Source: Euglena gracilis
Lineage: Eukaryota > Euglenida > Euglenophyceae > Euglenales
DNA length: 64,000 bases
Direction of reading: 5' to 3'
Assembly (NCBI GenBank): GCA_039621445.1
Contig: CP154957.1
Span: 34,850,227 to 34,914,226 of the forward strand
Positions 50,801 to 60,362 of this stretch are shown in pieces (position 1 is the stretch's first letter; each line of letters begins with the position of its first letter). The position numbers and the translations under genes are program-made. Under the pieces are notes generated by a model. The model was given only the letters and a program-made list of their open reading frames with translations. It made no database searches and was not told where the DNA came from.

Positions 50801-52269
50801 ATCGGGATTGGGGGGATGCATACGCGTCATGTCCCACGTGGGGGGAACCATGGAAAAGTATCTCAGAAAAATCGTGGGATTGGCCACAGAACTTCAAACG
50901 TTTTGATTCCCTGATTTACCAAGGAGAAAGGTTGTGTGTTCCTTTGAGTTTACAAGAACACGTCATCCATTCACATCATGACTCCTTTGGCCATTTGGTT
51001 GGGGAAAAGTTATGGAGTCAAATTGAGCATCGATATGCATTTGCAGACATTGCTCGCGCAAAGAGTTTTTCTTTCACCGTGGGAACAATTTGTTACGTAT
51101 GTCAAGCTTGCATACGGCCAAAAACTCTCCATGGTCCCATGGAATATACGGTGATCCCCCCTAAATGCATGGTAAGTGTTGCTCTTGACATGTTCAAAAT
51201 GCCTTTTGTCAAGTGGGGGGGAAGAGACTTCAATTTCATGGCGTTATGTGTTGATCGCCATTCGGGTTGGATTGTAGCATCCGCACATTTGGAAAAGGGA
51301 TTGACGGGGGCAATGGTGGCCCAAGCAATGCTTTTGCACGCTTGGAGGCCTTTTGGAATACCAACCATTATATCCAGTGATAGGGGTGCCCATTTTGTTG
51401 GGGCGTGGTGGAAAACAATGTGTGCACATTTTGGCATTCGGCAAGCATTTTCCCAAGCATACCATCATCAAGCAAATGGGAGGGCTGAAATGGCCGGACA
51501 ACAAGTCATGGAAATTTTGCGCAAATTATATGTGCACCAAAAAATTTGTTGGGTTGAGGCACCGCCTCAAGTTTTGGATACCATACACGACACAATCGGG
51601 GAGTGTGGTTTGAGTCCATACGAAATTCTTTTCGGAAGGCAACGACAAAGGGGGGGAATACCCTATACACCCCCCCGAGAATGTGAGGATGCCACTGAAT
51701 TTTTTGAAAGAATGGCCTTTATTGACAAACAAGTGGCAGAAACTTTGAATACCATCCATGAAAAACGACTTTTGGCAATGAAGCCAAAAAAATTCACAGA
51801 TGTGGAATACACAATTGGACAAAAGGTGTGGTATAGACGACCGCCGAATAGTGGAAACAAATTGGAAACACGATGGTTGGGACCCGCCGTCATTAGGGGC
51901 ACGAATAGCTACATGTTGGAAATCAAACCCGGGGTAGAAATGGGGGTACACAATTCTTTCCTCAAACCTTTTAAAGAGGACGATTTGGTGGGTAGACCAA
52001 TTCCTCTTTTTTATCATCAAAGAACCGAACCTGATTTGGAAGCTGGGGTTGATGAATGGGAGGTGGATGAAATTTTGGATCACAAAGTGGACAAAAGGGG
52101 GAATTTGCTTTTCTTAACCCATTGGAAGGGTTTTCCTATGAGCGAGAACACATGGGAACCAGTTGGAAATTTCATACACCGATACTCTTCAGATTTTGTA
52201 AAATATTGCAACCCAAGACAACTTCCCATAGACATCACCAAGTTTTTGTCGGAGGAACCAACCTTGTGA
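47866..52269 (+). CDS. pol: R1 Pol: protease, RT, RNase H, integrase, chromodomain
   Basis: ATG at 47,866; 1467 residues; TGA stop. Codons from 47,734 are open but come from the inserted element. In order: retropepsin with Asp-Thr-Gly-Ala (48,171-48,182), reverse transcriptase with Tyr-Ile-Asp-Asp (about 49,399-49,410), RNase H with Val-Asp-Ser-Ser and Thr-Asp-His-Gln (about 49,893 and 50,129), integrase with a His-His-Cys-Cys finger (50,970-51,115) and Asp, Asp, Glu at about 51,187, 51,379 and 51,487. The last two lie about 36 residues apart. A chromodomain (Trp-Glu-Val-Asp-Glu-Ile-Leu, Trp-Lys-Gly-Phe, Thr-Trp-Glu-Pro) spans 52,053-52,230 and should tether integration to modified histones. 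All catalytic residues are present and the frame is intact. Confidence 0.95.
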   Translation: MPTEDGEMESQASQGVDHLPFAGLTQEELREWVGESNSSPPSFLMGENESVSIYIPNRMIGERHAFAVGKCNFVHQEDVWQLLMRVQVGLPNGEQKFFRILVDTGAEVNLVKKSLISQHFFRMSSRPLKLIVASGQEMEGGKREVELSLFFDQFQNGMPVVEIFEAKGIFYEARIDVDAIISFKWLYEHQLGVFPHLHALARNGDHLTLLRGVNKRHRSFHPSHLRLNDKGKRGRQGKDKDVLEKGGDFDDTCQQLTKWGFCLPPEVFEVEPQYLTRKEICYIAQRLSGGVGVSTHVDGYICTPEGARIVNERVEKLRASIMNDYGDTVLNPEIIFDPPVRGPFGYAYIPLKPDANPVRQKPFSLHGERQEAYRKVAQGWLDKKYVEFPERGKVEWLVQGFVVPKKKPGEYRGIVDMRGPNSQTLRGHYVMPLISDLLVRQGAKQIFSILDLREAFHQQPLHPESRHITCTYTPFGIVQWRVNVMGLMNASGQFQQMMNDRLRSVQHIADPYIDDILAGTRIEKGGWEDLLTKHDKELREVLDVMKDDRFGCDPRKCEFFVEEVEFCGHKLSKGTRKPAPGKLRAIENWELPPTITAMRAFLGFTNYYSEYVKNYAEIVAPLQEKLKVPRAEGKKGSKKRIEYSEEDIRCFGEIKRKLCESLILQRVNPDKPFVLRVDSSGRAVGATLEQMKDIETCPTEEEVRKGKTVPVAFLSRKLTTSQRNWIPQEVETYAIILALQKWASWIGVQPILVLTDHQSLKDWYTEHVDTPCGPINRRARWHQMLSKFDLTIGFVPGKENFIADILSRWAYPASEAFLDVSKHGSLKDLQEMREIIESEKADEKFCMVIRLHAYPDSKDIFGVRTRSGLKTSEGHDLIQKTHTEENLQESPLMEGGGPTSEANPPMRKLSKTMGGGGPTSKANPPIGNSGQSVDTTPQIDAPHDSSFEKPDVSGSSNKGGEECTPPLLVSHENLGLIWDRDWGDAYASCPTWGEPWKSISEKSWDWPQNFKRFDSLIYQGERLCVPLSLQEHVIHSHHDSFGHLVGEKLWSQIEHRYAFADIARAKSFSFTVGTICYVCQACIRPKTLHGPMEYTVIPPKCMVSVALDMFKMPFVKWGGRDFNFMALCVDRHSGWIVASAHLEKGLTGAMVAQAMLLHAWRPFGIPTIISSDRGAHFVGAWWKTMCAHFGIRQAFSQAYHHQANGRAEMAGQQVMEILRKLYVHQKICWVEAPPQVLDTIHDTIGECGLSPYEILFGRQRQRGGIPYTPPRECEDATEFFERMAFIDKQVAETLNTIHEKRLLAMKPKKFTDVEYTIGQKVWYRRPPNSGNKLETRWLGPAVIRGTNSYMLEIKPGVEMGVHNSFLKPFKEDDLVGRPIPLFYHQRTEPDLEAGVDEWEVDEILDHKVDKRGNLLFLTHWKGFPMSENTWEPVGNFIHRYSSDFVKYCNPRQLPIDITKFLSEEPTL

Positions 52270-52914
52270 AAGCTTCCCCCCCATTCCTCAAAATTTTCAT
52301 TCAATGGGTTGCTTCCTTGCCCATTTGAGGTTTTTTTCACCCTTTTGTGTTCCTTGGTTTCAGTTTCTTTGCTTTCTATTTCCTTCAATTCAATGGCTGC
52401 TTAACAGCGCCAAGAGGCTGCCAATAAAGCGCCCAATGAGGCAGCTTAAAGCGCCCAATTTCCAAGGTATTTCCCTTGCTATGTTTTCTTTGACCTATGA
52501 GAGCCATTGCTTTGTGACCATGGCATATATGTGCATTACCCGTTTTTAAATCCTCATTCAAATGGATTTTGGTTTTTCAATTCATTCTTGCCACTATTGA
52601 ATCACCACTTTGTGAAGCAGAAATACTCAAGGGCACGCACACGCACACGCACACACACACACATACATGCGTGCACAAATACATATTCAGGAGTGTTCAT
52701 CGAACCCCGGCACGCCATTTCAGAAAAAGGGAGAAAGAGGTGACAAGATGAAGGTGTGCATCAATATCGTTGTTGTTTTGTGATCTCCCCAAGCCTTGAG
52801 AGCCCCAAAAAGTGTAGCAATAAGAGGAAGGCATTCGGTTGTATGGACCCCGTCCCCGAAGGAAGGAGGGGGCATTGGATTTTTTTTGAATTTCATGATT
52901 ATTTTTTTTTGAAC
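52270..52914. other. R1 downstream region, no gene
   Basis: Pyrimidine-rich sequence after pol includes a (CA)n microsatellite with CACG variants (52,636-52,676). No ORF of note. It leads into the satellite arrays. Confidence 0.6.
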
Positions 52915-54455
52915 CCCCAGCCGGAGAAGGGGGGGTTGGAATTTTTTGAAATTTCAGGACCCCCGGCCCCGAAGAAGGGGGGGGGGGGCGTTGTATTTTT
53001 TGAATTTTCAGGACCCCCGGCCCCGAAGAAGGGGGGGGGGCGGTGGTTTTTTGAATTTTCAGGACCCCCGGCCCCGAAGAAGGGGGGGGGGGCGTTGGAT
53101 TTTTTGAAATTTCAGGACCCCCGGCCCCAAAGAAGGGGGGGGCGTTGGTTTTTTTGAATTTTCAGGACCCCCGGCCCCGAAGAAGGGGGGGGGGCGTTGG
53201 ATTTTTTGAATTTTCAGGACCCCCGGCCCCGAAGAAGGGGGGGGCCCGAAGGAAGGAGGGGGCATTGGATTTTTTTTTGAATTTCATGATTATTTTTTTT
53301 TGAACCCCCAGCCCGAGAAGGGGGGGTTGGAATTTTTTGAAATTTCAGGACCCCCGGCCCCGAAGAGGGGGGGGGGGGCGGTGGTTTTTTGAATTTTCAG
53401 GACCCCCGGCCCCGAAGAAGGGGGGGGCGGTGGTTTTTTTTGAATTTTCAGGACCCCCGGCCCCGAAGAAGGGGGGGGGCGTTGGTTTTTTTGAATTTTC
53501 AGGACCCCCGGCCCCGAAGAAGGGGGGGGGTTGATTTTTTTGAATTTTCAATTTTTAACGTCAAGTGTTGATTCCTTTTGAATTCATCGGCACTGTGCCT
53601 CCTATCGGACCATTGTTTTGTATCCCAAAGCACACTCACCTTTGAGGATGGATTTCAGGATTATCGGACTCCCCGTCACTCGGAGGGAGGAAGGTTGGGG
53701 TTGGAATTTTTTATTTTCGGACCCACAGCCCCCAAAAGGAAAGGGGGGGGGCGGTTGGAATTTTGAATTTTCAGTTGGGGTTGTATTTTTGGAATTTTCA
53801 GATTTTTGTCAATTTTCAGTTTCTTTAAATTTCAGGATCCCCAGCCCCGAAGAGGGGGGGGGGGTTGGATTTTTTTGAATTTTCAGGACCCCCGACCCCG
53901 AAGAAAGGGGGGGGGGGCGTTGTATTTTTTGAAATTTCAGGACCCCCGGCCCCAAAGAAGGGGGGGGGCGTTGTATTTTTTGAAATTTCAGGACCCCCGG
54001 CCCCGAAGAGGGGGGGGGCGTTGGTTTTTTTGAATTCTCAGGACCCCCGGCCCCGAAGAAGGCGGGGGGCGTTGGAGTTTTTGAAATTTCAGGACCCCCG
54101 GCCCCGAAGAAAGGAGGGGGGGGCGTTGTATTTTTTGAAATTTCAGGACCCCCGGCCCCGAAGAAGGCGGGGGGGTTGGAATTTTTTGAATTTTCAGGAC
54201 CCCCGGCCCCGAAGAAAGGGGGGGGGTTGGTTTTTTTGAATTTTCAGGACCCCCGGCCCCGAAGAAGGGGGGGGGGTTGGTTTTTTGAATTTTCAGGACC
54301 CCCGGCCCCGAAGAAGGGGGGGGGCATTGTTTTTTTTGAATTCTCAGGAACCCGGCCCCGAAGAAAGGATGGGCGTTGTATTTTTTTTGAATTTTCAGGA
54401 CCCCTAGCCCCGAAGAAGAAGGGGTGGGTGTTGGATTTTTTTTGAATTTCAGGAT
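52850..54455 (+). repeat. R1 internal satellite I, about 54-bp unit
   Basis: The unit is TTTTCAGGACCCCCGGCCCC, GAAGAAGGGGGGGG, CGTTGGATTTTTTGAA, with variable G-tract length. Blocks run 52,915-53,550 and 53,825-54,450, separated by about 270 bases of diverged copies. The 52,855-52,935 segment is duplicated at 53,248-53,330. Confidence 0.93.
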
Positions 54456-54654
54456 TATCGACACGTCCCTTTGAGATCAAGCATTCATGTTCTTTGAATT
54501 CACCAACAACGTATGTTATTGACGCCTTTGATCGGATCGGTGTTTTGTGTCCCTAAGCACACGCACGGTGATTCCCTTCTGAACGGTTTCTTATTTCAAT
54601 TGGTCTTCAGGATTTCAGAACCACCAGTCACAAATGAGGGAAAGGTTTCGGATG

Positions 54655-56530
54655 TTTTGAATTTTCTGGACCCCCGGCCCCCGAAAGAAAGGGGGGGGTT
54701 GGATTTTTGAATTTTCAGTTTGTTGGAATAATAAGGACCCCGGCCCCCGAAGGAAATGGGGGGGGGGCGGTTGGAATTTTGAATTTTCGGATTTTTTTAA
54801 ATTTTCAGGAACCCCAGCCCCCGAAGGAAAGGGGGGGGGCGGTTGGATTTTTGAATTTTCGGATTTTTTCTATTTTCAGGACCCCCGGCCCCCGAATGAA
54901 AGGGGGGGGGGCGGTTGGATTTTTGAATTTTCGGATTTTTTGAATTTTCAGGACCCCCGACCCCCGAAGGAAAGGGGGGGGGGCGGTTGGATTTTTTGAA
55001 TTTTCAGTTTGTTGGAATAATTCGGACCCCGGCCCCCGAAGGGAAAGGGGGGGGGGGCGGTTGGATTTTTGGATTTTCGGATTTTTTTGAATTTTCAGGA
55101 CCCCCGGCCCCCGAAGGAAGGGGGGGGGGCGGTTGGATTTTTGAATTTTCGGATTTTTTTAAATTTTCAGGAACCCCGGCCCCCGAAGGAAAGGGGGGGG
55201 GGGGCGGTTGGATTTTTGAATTTTCGGATTTTTTAAAAAATTTTCAGGACCCCCGGCCCCCGAAGGAAGGGGGGGGGGCGGTTGGATTTTTGAATTTTCG
55301 GATTTTTTGAATTTTCAGGACCCCCGACCCCCGAAGGAAAGGGGGGGGGGCGGTTGAATTTTTGAATTTTCGGATTCTTTGAATTTTCAGGACCCCCGGC
55401 CCCCGAAGGGAAGGGGGAGGGGCGATTGGAATTTTGAATTTTCGGATTTTTTGAGTTTTCAGGACCCCCGGCCCCCGAAGGAAGGGGGGGGGCGGTTGGA
55501 TTTTTGAATTTTCAGTTTGTTGGAATAATTCGAACCCCGGCCCCCGAAGGAAGGGGGGGGGGGCGGTTGGTTTTTTGGATTTTCGGATTTTTTTGAATTT
55601 TCAGGACCCCCGGCCCCCGAAGGAAAGGGGGGGGGGCGGTTGGATTTTTGAATTTTCAGTTTGTTGGAATAATTCGGACCCCGGCCCCCGAAGGAAAGGG
55701 GGGGGGGGCGGTTGGATTTTTGGATTTTCGGATTTTTTTGAATTTTCAGGACCCCCGGCCCCCGAAGGAAGGGGGGGGGGCGGTTGGATTTTTGAATTTT
55801 CGGATTTTTTTAAATTTTCAGGACCCCCGGCCCCCGAAGGAAGGGGGGGGGGGCGGTTGGATTTTTGAATTTTCGGATTTTTTGAATTTTCAGGACCCCC
55901 GGCCCCCGAAGGAGGGGGGGGGGCGGTTGTATTTTTGAATTTTCGGATTTTTTGAATTTTCAGGACCCCCGGCCCCCGAAGGAAAGGGGGGGGGGCGGTT
56001 GGATTTTTGAATTTTCGAATTTTTTGAATTTTCAGGACCCCCGACCCCCGAAGGAAAGGGGGGGGGGGCGGTTGAATTTTTGGATTTTCGGATTCTTTGA
56101 ATTTTCAGGACCCCCGGCCCCCGAAGGGAAGGGGGGGGGGGCGATTGGACTTTTGAATTTTCGGATTTTTTGAGTTTTCAGGACCCCCGGCCCCCGAAGG
56201 AAGGGGGGGGGGCGGTTGGATTTTTGGATTTTCGGATTTTTTTGAATTTTCAGGACTCCCGGCCCCCGAAGAAAAGGGAGGGGGGCGGTTGGATTTTTTG
56301 AATTTTCAGTTTGTTGGAATAATTCGGACCCCGGCCCCCGAAGGAAAGGGGGGGGGGCGGTTGGATTTTTCGATTTTCGGATTTTTTTGAATTTTCAGGA
56401 CCCCCTGCCCCCGAAGGAAGGGGGGGGGGCGGTTGGATTTTTGAATTTTCAGTTTTTTTGAGTAATTCGGACCCCGGCGGGGGGGGGGGCGGTCGGACTT
56501 TTGGATATTCGGATTCTTTTGTATTTTGAA
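54655..56530 (+). repeat. R1 internal satellite II, about 70-bp unit
   Basis: This is a derivative of satellite I with GGCCCCCGAAGGAAAGGGGG and GGCGGTTGGATTTTTGAATT followed by TTCGGATTTTTTGAA. A higher-order variant carrying CAGTTTGTTGGAATAATTCG recurs near 54,716, 55,003, 55,512, 55,655 and 56,307. Nearly 1.9 kb is continuous. Confidence 0.93.
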
Positions 56531-56607
56531 CAACCCCGTCTTAGATGGAGAAGGTGATTTTTATAATGATTGTGGTGTATCGTTGAGGGGAACACCAAAC
56601 AAATGAC

Positions 56608-57674
56608 ATGGATATCGACCTTTCCAACTGCCCGAACCCCTTCAACTCCACCAACGCTACCCCCCCCCCCCCCCCCTTATTGTCCCCCCCCCCTTATTGT
56701 CCCTGGGCCCCGGCCGACGGGGGATTTTTTGGCCCGGCCAATGAAAATTCCTTTGGTACCCCCTTATTGTCCCCCCCCCCTTATTGTCCGGTCGGGCCTC
56801 CCGGGGAGAGGTCGGTGGGACAATAAGGGGGGGGGGTGGTACATCGACACCCACTTCTACCACAATTGCCCTCCCAACCTCAGAATCGCCGACACCCACA
56901 CCCACCCCGGATGAGGCATCCAGGTGCCTTCCATTTCATATTTTTGAAGGGGCCGCTTATGAAATTCTGGGTATGATCGCGCACGGTATGATAACCGATG
57001 TAGCAATAAGAAGAGCGTACGAGAGAGTGCGCGCATACACCCTTCCCCCACCCCCACCTACACATTCCCGAATGCCGCCCATGAGGGAGGCTAACACTTT
57101 GGTGGAAGGGGTGAGGGAGAATACCATTCATGCGCGCGCACGAGAGACACCACACGTGCAAGCAAGTGATGGCTGCATGGAGCGCCATGGAAGGGGGGGG
57201 AGCCCACAAATTCCAATGGACGATTTTCTCACAATCGAAGGTCTTATTTCACAAACCCCTCGCAATGTTTTGATGGAACGAATTTTGGAAGGAGCAACAA
57301 ATCACCCCCCAATTGGCACAACAACATACGCCCCCACACGCAATGTGCCTTTGGATGCGCCATTGGGCAGCTTGGGACAAATTAACACAACCTTGCCAAG
57401 ACACACACTTTTGGGTTGTGAATGCCCCGTCTTATGCCGACAACACGGGTTATGCATGCACAATGCGAAGGCGAGATGCAATAACGGTGAAATTATAAGC
57501 GGTTGTGACCAATGCTTAACAGTAAAGCAAGAAGTTTGTATTTGTTTGGCAATTGACCGTTGCAATCGGCACGACCATTGCCTTTGCACACGTAAGGGGT
57601 TAGCCAGAATAGCGTCCACCCCAAAATGCCTGAAGTGTCGAGGCATTCAAGAAAAGGCACGTGCGATGGAATGA
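56608..57674 (+). pseudogene. R1 Cys-rich 3' ORF, split by a MITE
   Basis: ATG at 56,608 starts a frame interrupted by a 182-bp C-tract element (56,661-56,842). Deleting it with one TAC leaves a 294-residue frame ending TGA (57,674). The first third is Ser/Thr/Pro-rich. A helical segment near 56,930-57,040 includes Glu-Ile-Leu-Gly-Met. The last 90 residues have about 16 Cys in Cys-x-Cys and Cys-x2-Cys pairs with several His, suggesting zinc binding. No family is recognised. Its sense orientation between pol and the 3' LTR makes an R1 accessory gene likely. Confidence 0.55.
56661..56842. mobile_element. 182-bp C-tract MITE, TSD TAC
   Basis: The ends are C tracts followed by TTATTGTCCC on both sides in inverted arrangement, with second copies of CCCCTTATTGTCC inside. 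TAC occurs at both junctions. Removal restores the Cys-rich frame, as 182 bases is not a multiple of three. Confidence 0.75.
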
Positions 57675-57917
57675 ACGGGGGGGGGGGGGAGACGGATGGA
57701 GTGATCGGTGAAAAGCGCCCATTTTGTTTTTACTACCTTAGTTTCAATGGTTATGGTGTTGGTGTGTGTGACTCTTACTCTTCCAATGAAAATTCCATCA
57801 CGGCTGCCAACGGCGCCTTTTTGAGAATTCACCACTTTCCACACCCCAACCCCAAAGTGTTGTCACCTGCCGTTGGCGCCCCGCCGGCGAAGGCGGCCAC
57901 GATGCCGCTTGGCGGAC

Positions 57918-58307
57918 ATGATCGCCATTGCCGTGCGGGAGGCCATGGCCAACATCAACCCACCGACAACACCTACTCCTACACCACCAACTACTACTAC
58001 TCCCCCATCTACTACACCAACCTCAACTCCATCTACCGCGACCCCGAACCGCACTACGCCAACAACCCCGCCCCCGAGACCAACACCTACATCAACCCCT
58101 TCCACACCGTCGACGGCTGTCGGGAGCGGCGGCGCGGGCGGCGGAGTCGGGCCCTGGTGGCCGCGCGGAGCCCGCGGCGGGCAATGGCAGCGCTTCGCCC
58201 CCTACCAAGCCCCCTTCGCACCACCACAATACCCGCAGCCGCAATTCTACCCTTTCCCTCCCCCATACCCGTCCCTCCCTTACCCCCCGCCTTTCCCATA
58301 TTACTGA
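57918..58307 (+). CDS. R1 Pro/Thr-rich 3' ORF
   Basis: ATG at 57,918; 129 residues; tandem TGA TGA stop. The frame is open upstream from about 57,825, adding an Arg-rich segment if a non-ATG start or splicing is used. An amphipathic helix (Ile-Ala-Val-Arg-Glu-Ala-Met) is followed by about 50 residues of Pro/Thr repeats, a Gly/Trp/Arg stretch and a Pro/Tyr/Phe-rich tail. The GC content is higher than in gag and pol. The function is unknown; an RNA-binding or assembly role is possible. Simple-sequence origin cannot be excluded. Confidence 0.35.
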   Translation: MIAIAVREAMANINPPTTPTPTPPTTTTPPSTTPTSTPSTATPNRTTPTTPPPRPTPTSTPSTPSTAVGSGGAGGGVGPWWPRGARGGQWQRFAPYQAPFAPPQYPQPQFYPFPPPYPSLPYPPPFPYY

Positions 58308-58618
58308 TGAATCCATTGTGGCTCCATGGGAGCCATGGTGGTGGCATGCCCTGTGGATCTGAGAAGGAAAACCCCCTTTTTTTCTTTACATCATAAGGCT
58401 GTTCCATAAGACAAGAGCGGAATCCAACACAAATTCTCCCAAGAAATTGTTTTTTTTCCCCGACCACCGATTTTTTATCCTGTGCTTTTTTTTGTTTTTA
58501 TTTGTTTCACATTCTGTGCCCAAGATGCCAAGACCATGCTCGGAAAGAAATAAGAATGGGGGGGGGTGTTTGAAAGCGCCCACAAGTGGCCGCAATGGTG
58601 CGAGCCGGGTTGGCTCGC

Positions 58619-58629
58619 AAGGGGGGGAG
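58619..58629 (+). other. R1 polypurine tract
   Basis: AAGGGGGGGAG sits immediately before the 3' LTR TG. Confidence 0.8.
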
Positions 58630-59171
58630 TGTTGGCGGAATGGGTCCGCCAAGGGGTTGGTAGGAACAGCCAAATAGCGCAACCCACAGCGGAACAAATT
58701 AGAACCCAATCCAAAGGTTTGATGAAACAAAAATCTTTCTCTTATCCACAGGGTCCTTCTGTTTTCTTTCTACCACTCTTATCCCTTCTACTACCATCAC
58801 CACAACTTGTACTTCACATTGGTGTTCCCAATTGCATCAAAGTCATTCATTTTGCTGCATTTGATTCAAGACTTCTTCCCAAGGGTTTCCAAACGGATTC
58901 ATTGACTCTTTCCCAAGTATTTTTACACCCATTGTCCAGGTTTGTTCTTTTTTTCCAAATCAAAGTCCCTCAATTTTCTCTTGCAAACTGTTTGGTGTGA
59001 GATAGGACCTGAGCCCATCCTAGTCCGCACAAGGAAACAAACTTTTGCACCAAAGGGAAAATGCCAGGGGGGAATTCAAAAGTGGATCCTACGCTTCCGG
59101 AAAAGGGCAAAACCCAAGTCCGGGACCCTGTCTCCTCCCCGGCACCAGGACACGGGGGGGAAGGGGAAACA
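58630..59171 (+). repeat. R1 3' LTR
   Basis: 542 bases matching 33,308-33,849 at a constant offset of 25,322, with two substitutions. It carries the orphan first 37 codons of gag. Confidence 0.93.
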
Positions 59172-59569
59172 CCCTTCCAGTCGTCCCAAAACCCGGAGAC
59201 GTTTTCCACACAGAACTGTAAGAAATAGAGTTAATTTTTGAACCCCCCCCCCCGCCCAAGAAAACAAACCCTTCACACCAAAATTGGTCCCCACCTGTGG
59301 CACTAAGAGTGTTCCCAAAACTGCCCAAGATGTGGACCCAAGATGTGGGAGGGGGGGTCAGAACAAGAACGTCAGAACAAACAAAGCCTTTTTCAAAAAC
59401 TTTTTTGGCAAAACAAAACAAAAACAAGTGAAACAACCAAAGCAAAGGCGTACAGCATGCAATTTACAGCAACAGGGTCCTGTGTTTTTTTGCAAAACAC
59501 CACAGGACCCTAACACCTTCACTTCATTACTCTTCTTGGTTTATCTTCTTCTTCTTCACATTTCAACTT

Positions 59570-59809
59570 GTGAGCACAAGGATGACAAATGAAAGGCAAC
59601 CAGCCACTGAAAAACATGACAGAATCGAATTCAATTTGCAGAATTACAGTTTGAAGGCGAATTGGGAAAAAACTGCAAGGCCAAAATATCACCAAAACAT
59701 CAGGCCAAAGCCACAGATCTGCAGCCAGTGCTCTGTTAAATGGCAGCAAAAGTTCCAAAACGGTAAAACACGACCAGAAAACCACGAGAACGCTCAGAAA
59801 ATGACATAA
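59570..59809 (+). CDS. Family A ORF1, copy B
   Basis: 79 residues, Lys/Gln-rich, one Cys-x2-Cys pair, TAA stop. It differs from copy A in the middle by compensating indels. Unrecognised. Confidence 0.35.
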   Translation: MSTRMTNERQPATEKHDRIEFNLQNYSLKANWEKTARPKYHQNIRPKPQICSQCSVKWQQKFQNGKTRPENHENAQKMT

Positions 59810-59832
59810 AAACAGATCGCACAACAGAAGAC

Positions 59833-60057
59833 ATGCCACACGAGAGGGTGGGACTCAAAATTGTCACTCAGCAGACCAAATTTTGGAAAAAATGCCACAT
59901 TTTTGAAAGTGGTCCAGATGCACTAGAAAAGACCATTACAATCATTCTTCAAAAGACACCTTCAGATGGGCACACCTGCTTCAATCTTCAAAAAATATTG
60001 CATCATTGCATTCCTCATCTTCCAAATAGCTTGTATCTGAAGTTAGAAGAAAGATAA
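59833..60057 (+). CDS. Family A ORF2, copy B
   Basis: 74 residues, identical to the ORF at 16,026-15,802 except for one Ile/Val exchange. It begins 21 bases after ORF1 ends. Unrecognised; contains His-Thr-Cys-Phe-Asn. Confidence 0.4.
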   Translation: MPHERVGLKIVTQQTKFWKKCHIFESGPDALEKTITIILQKTPSDGHTCFNLQKILHHCIPHLPNSLYLKLEER

Positions 60058-60362
60058 AACCCAATTCCAAAAGGGAAAAACGCCTGAAGGTCAGAACCAA
60101 TGAATGAGTGTAACGGAGCTGGGGTAGATGGCTAGCCGCAGCTAGCCGCGGCTGGCTGGCTGGCAAAAAAAAGGAGGTGTGGCCAGCCATGGCCAGCCAC
60201 GGCTGGCTGGGGGGATTTAGGGGGCGGCCGGACCTCTTCAGCCGGACCAATGCTGAACGCCCAGCCGTCCGTCCGGACGAAGCATTTTTTTGCCAGCCGT
60301 CCGTCAAGCCGGACCAATGTCTGTCTTGCTAGCCGGCCGGACCAAAAAAAAATCCTTCTTCG

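Larger units (their letters stand above)
33308..59171 (+). mobile_element. R1: giant chromodomain LTR retrotransposon with methyltransferase
   Basis: 542-bp LTRs (TGTTGG...AACA) flank a primer site, gag, methyltransferase, pol, satellite arrays and two 3' ORFs. CCCT (33,304-33,307 and 59,172-59,175) is the target duplication, and family A copy A shows the unbroken site. Net length without R2, the TTAA element and the 182-bp MITE is about 15.7 kb. The domain order protease-RT-RNase H-integrase-chromodomain defines a Ty3/gypsy chromovirus. Two LTR mismatches in 542 bases indicate a recent insertion. It is presently disrupted: a stop in gag, R2 in gag, and a transposon at the methyltransferase-pol junction. 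Confidence 0.92.
59172..60082 (+). mobile_element. Family A copy B, part 2 (right of R1)
   Basis: Reverse complement of 18,070-17,907 followed by 16,546-15,778. It lacks the T3 transposon found in copy A and resumes the sequence broken at 33,307. Confidence 0.85.

Noticed and set aside
52915-56530. Pro/Gly/Phe-rich repetitive proteins
   Set aside because: They are read from the R1 satellites. G-tract length changes shift the frame from unit to unit.
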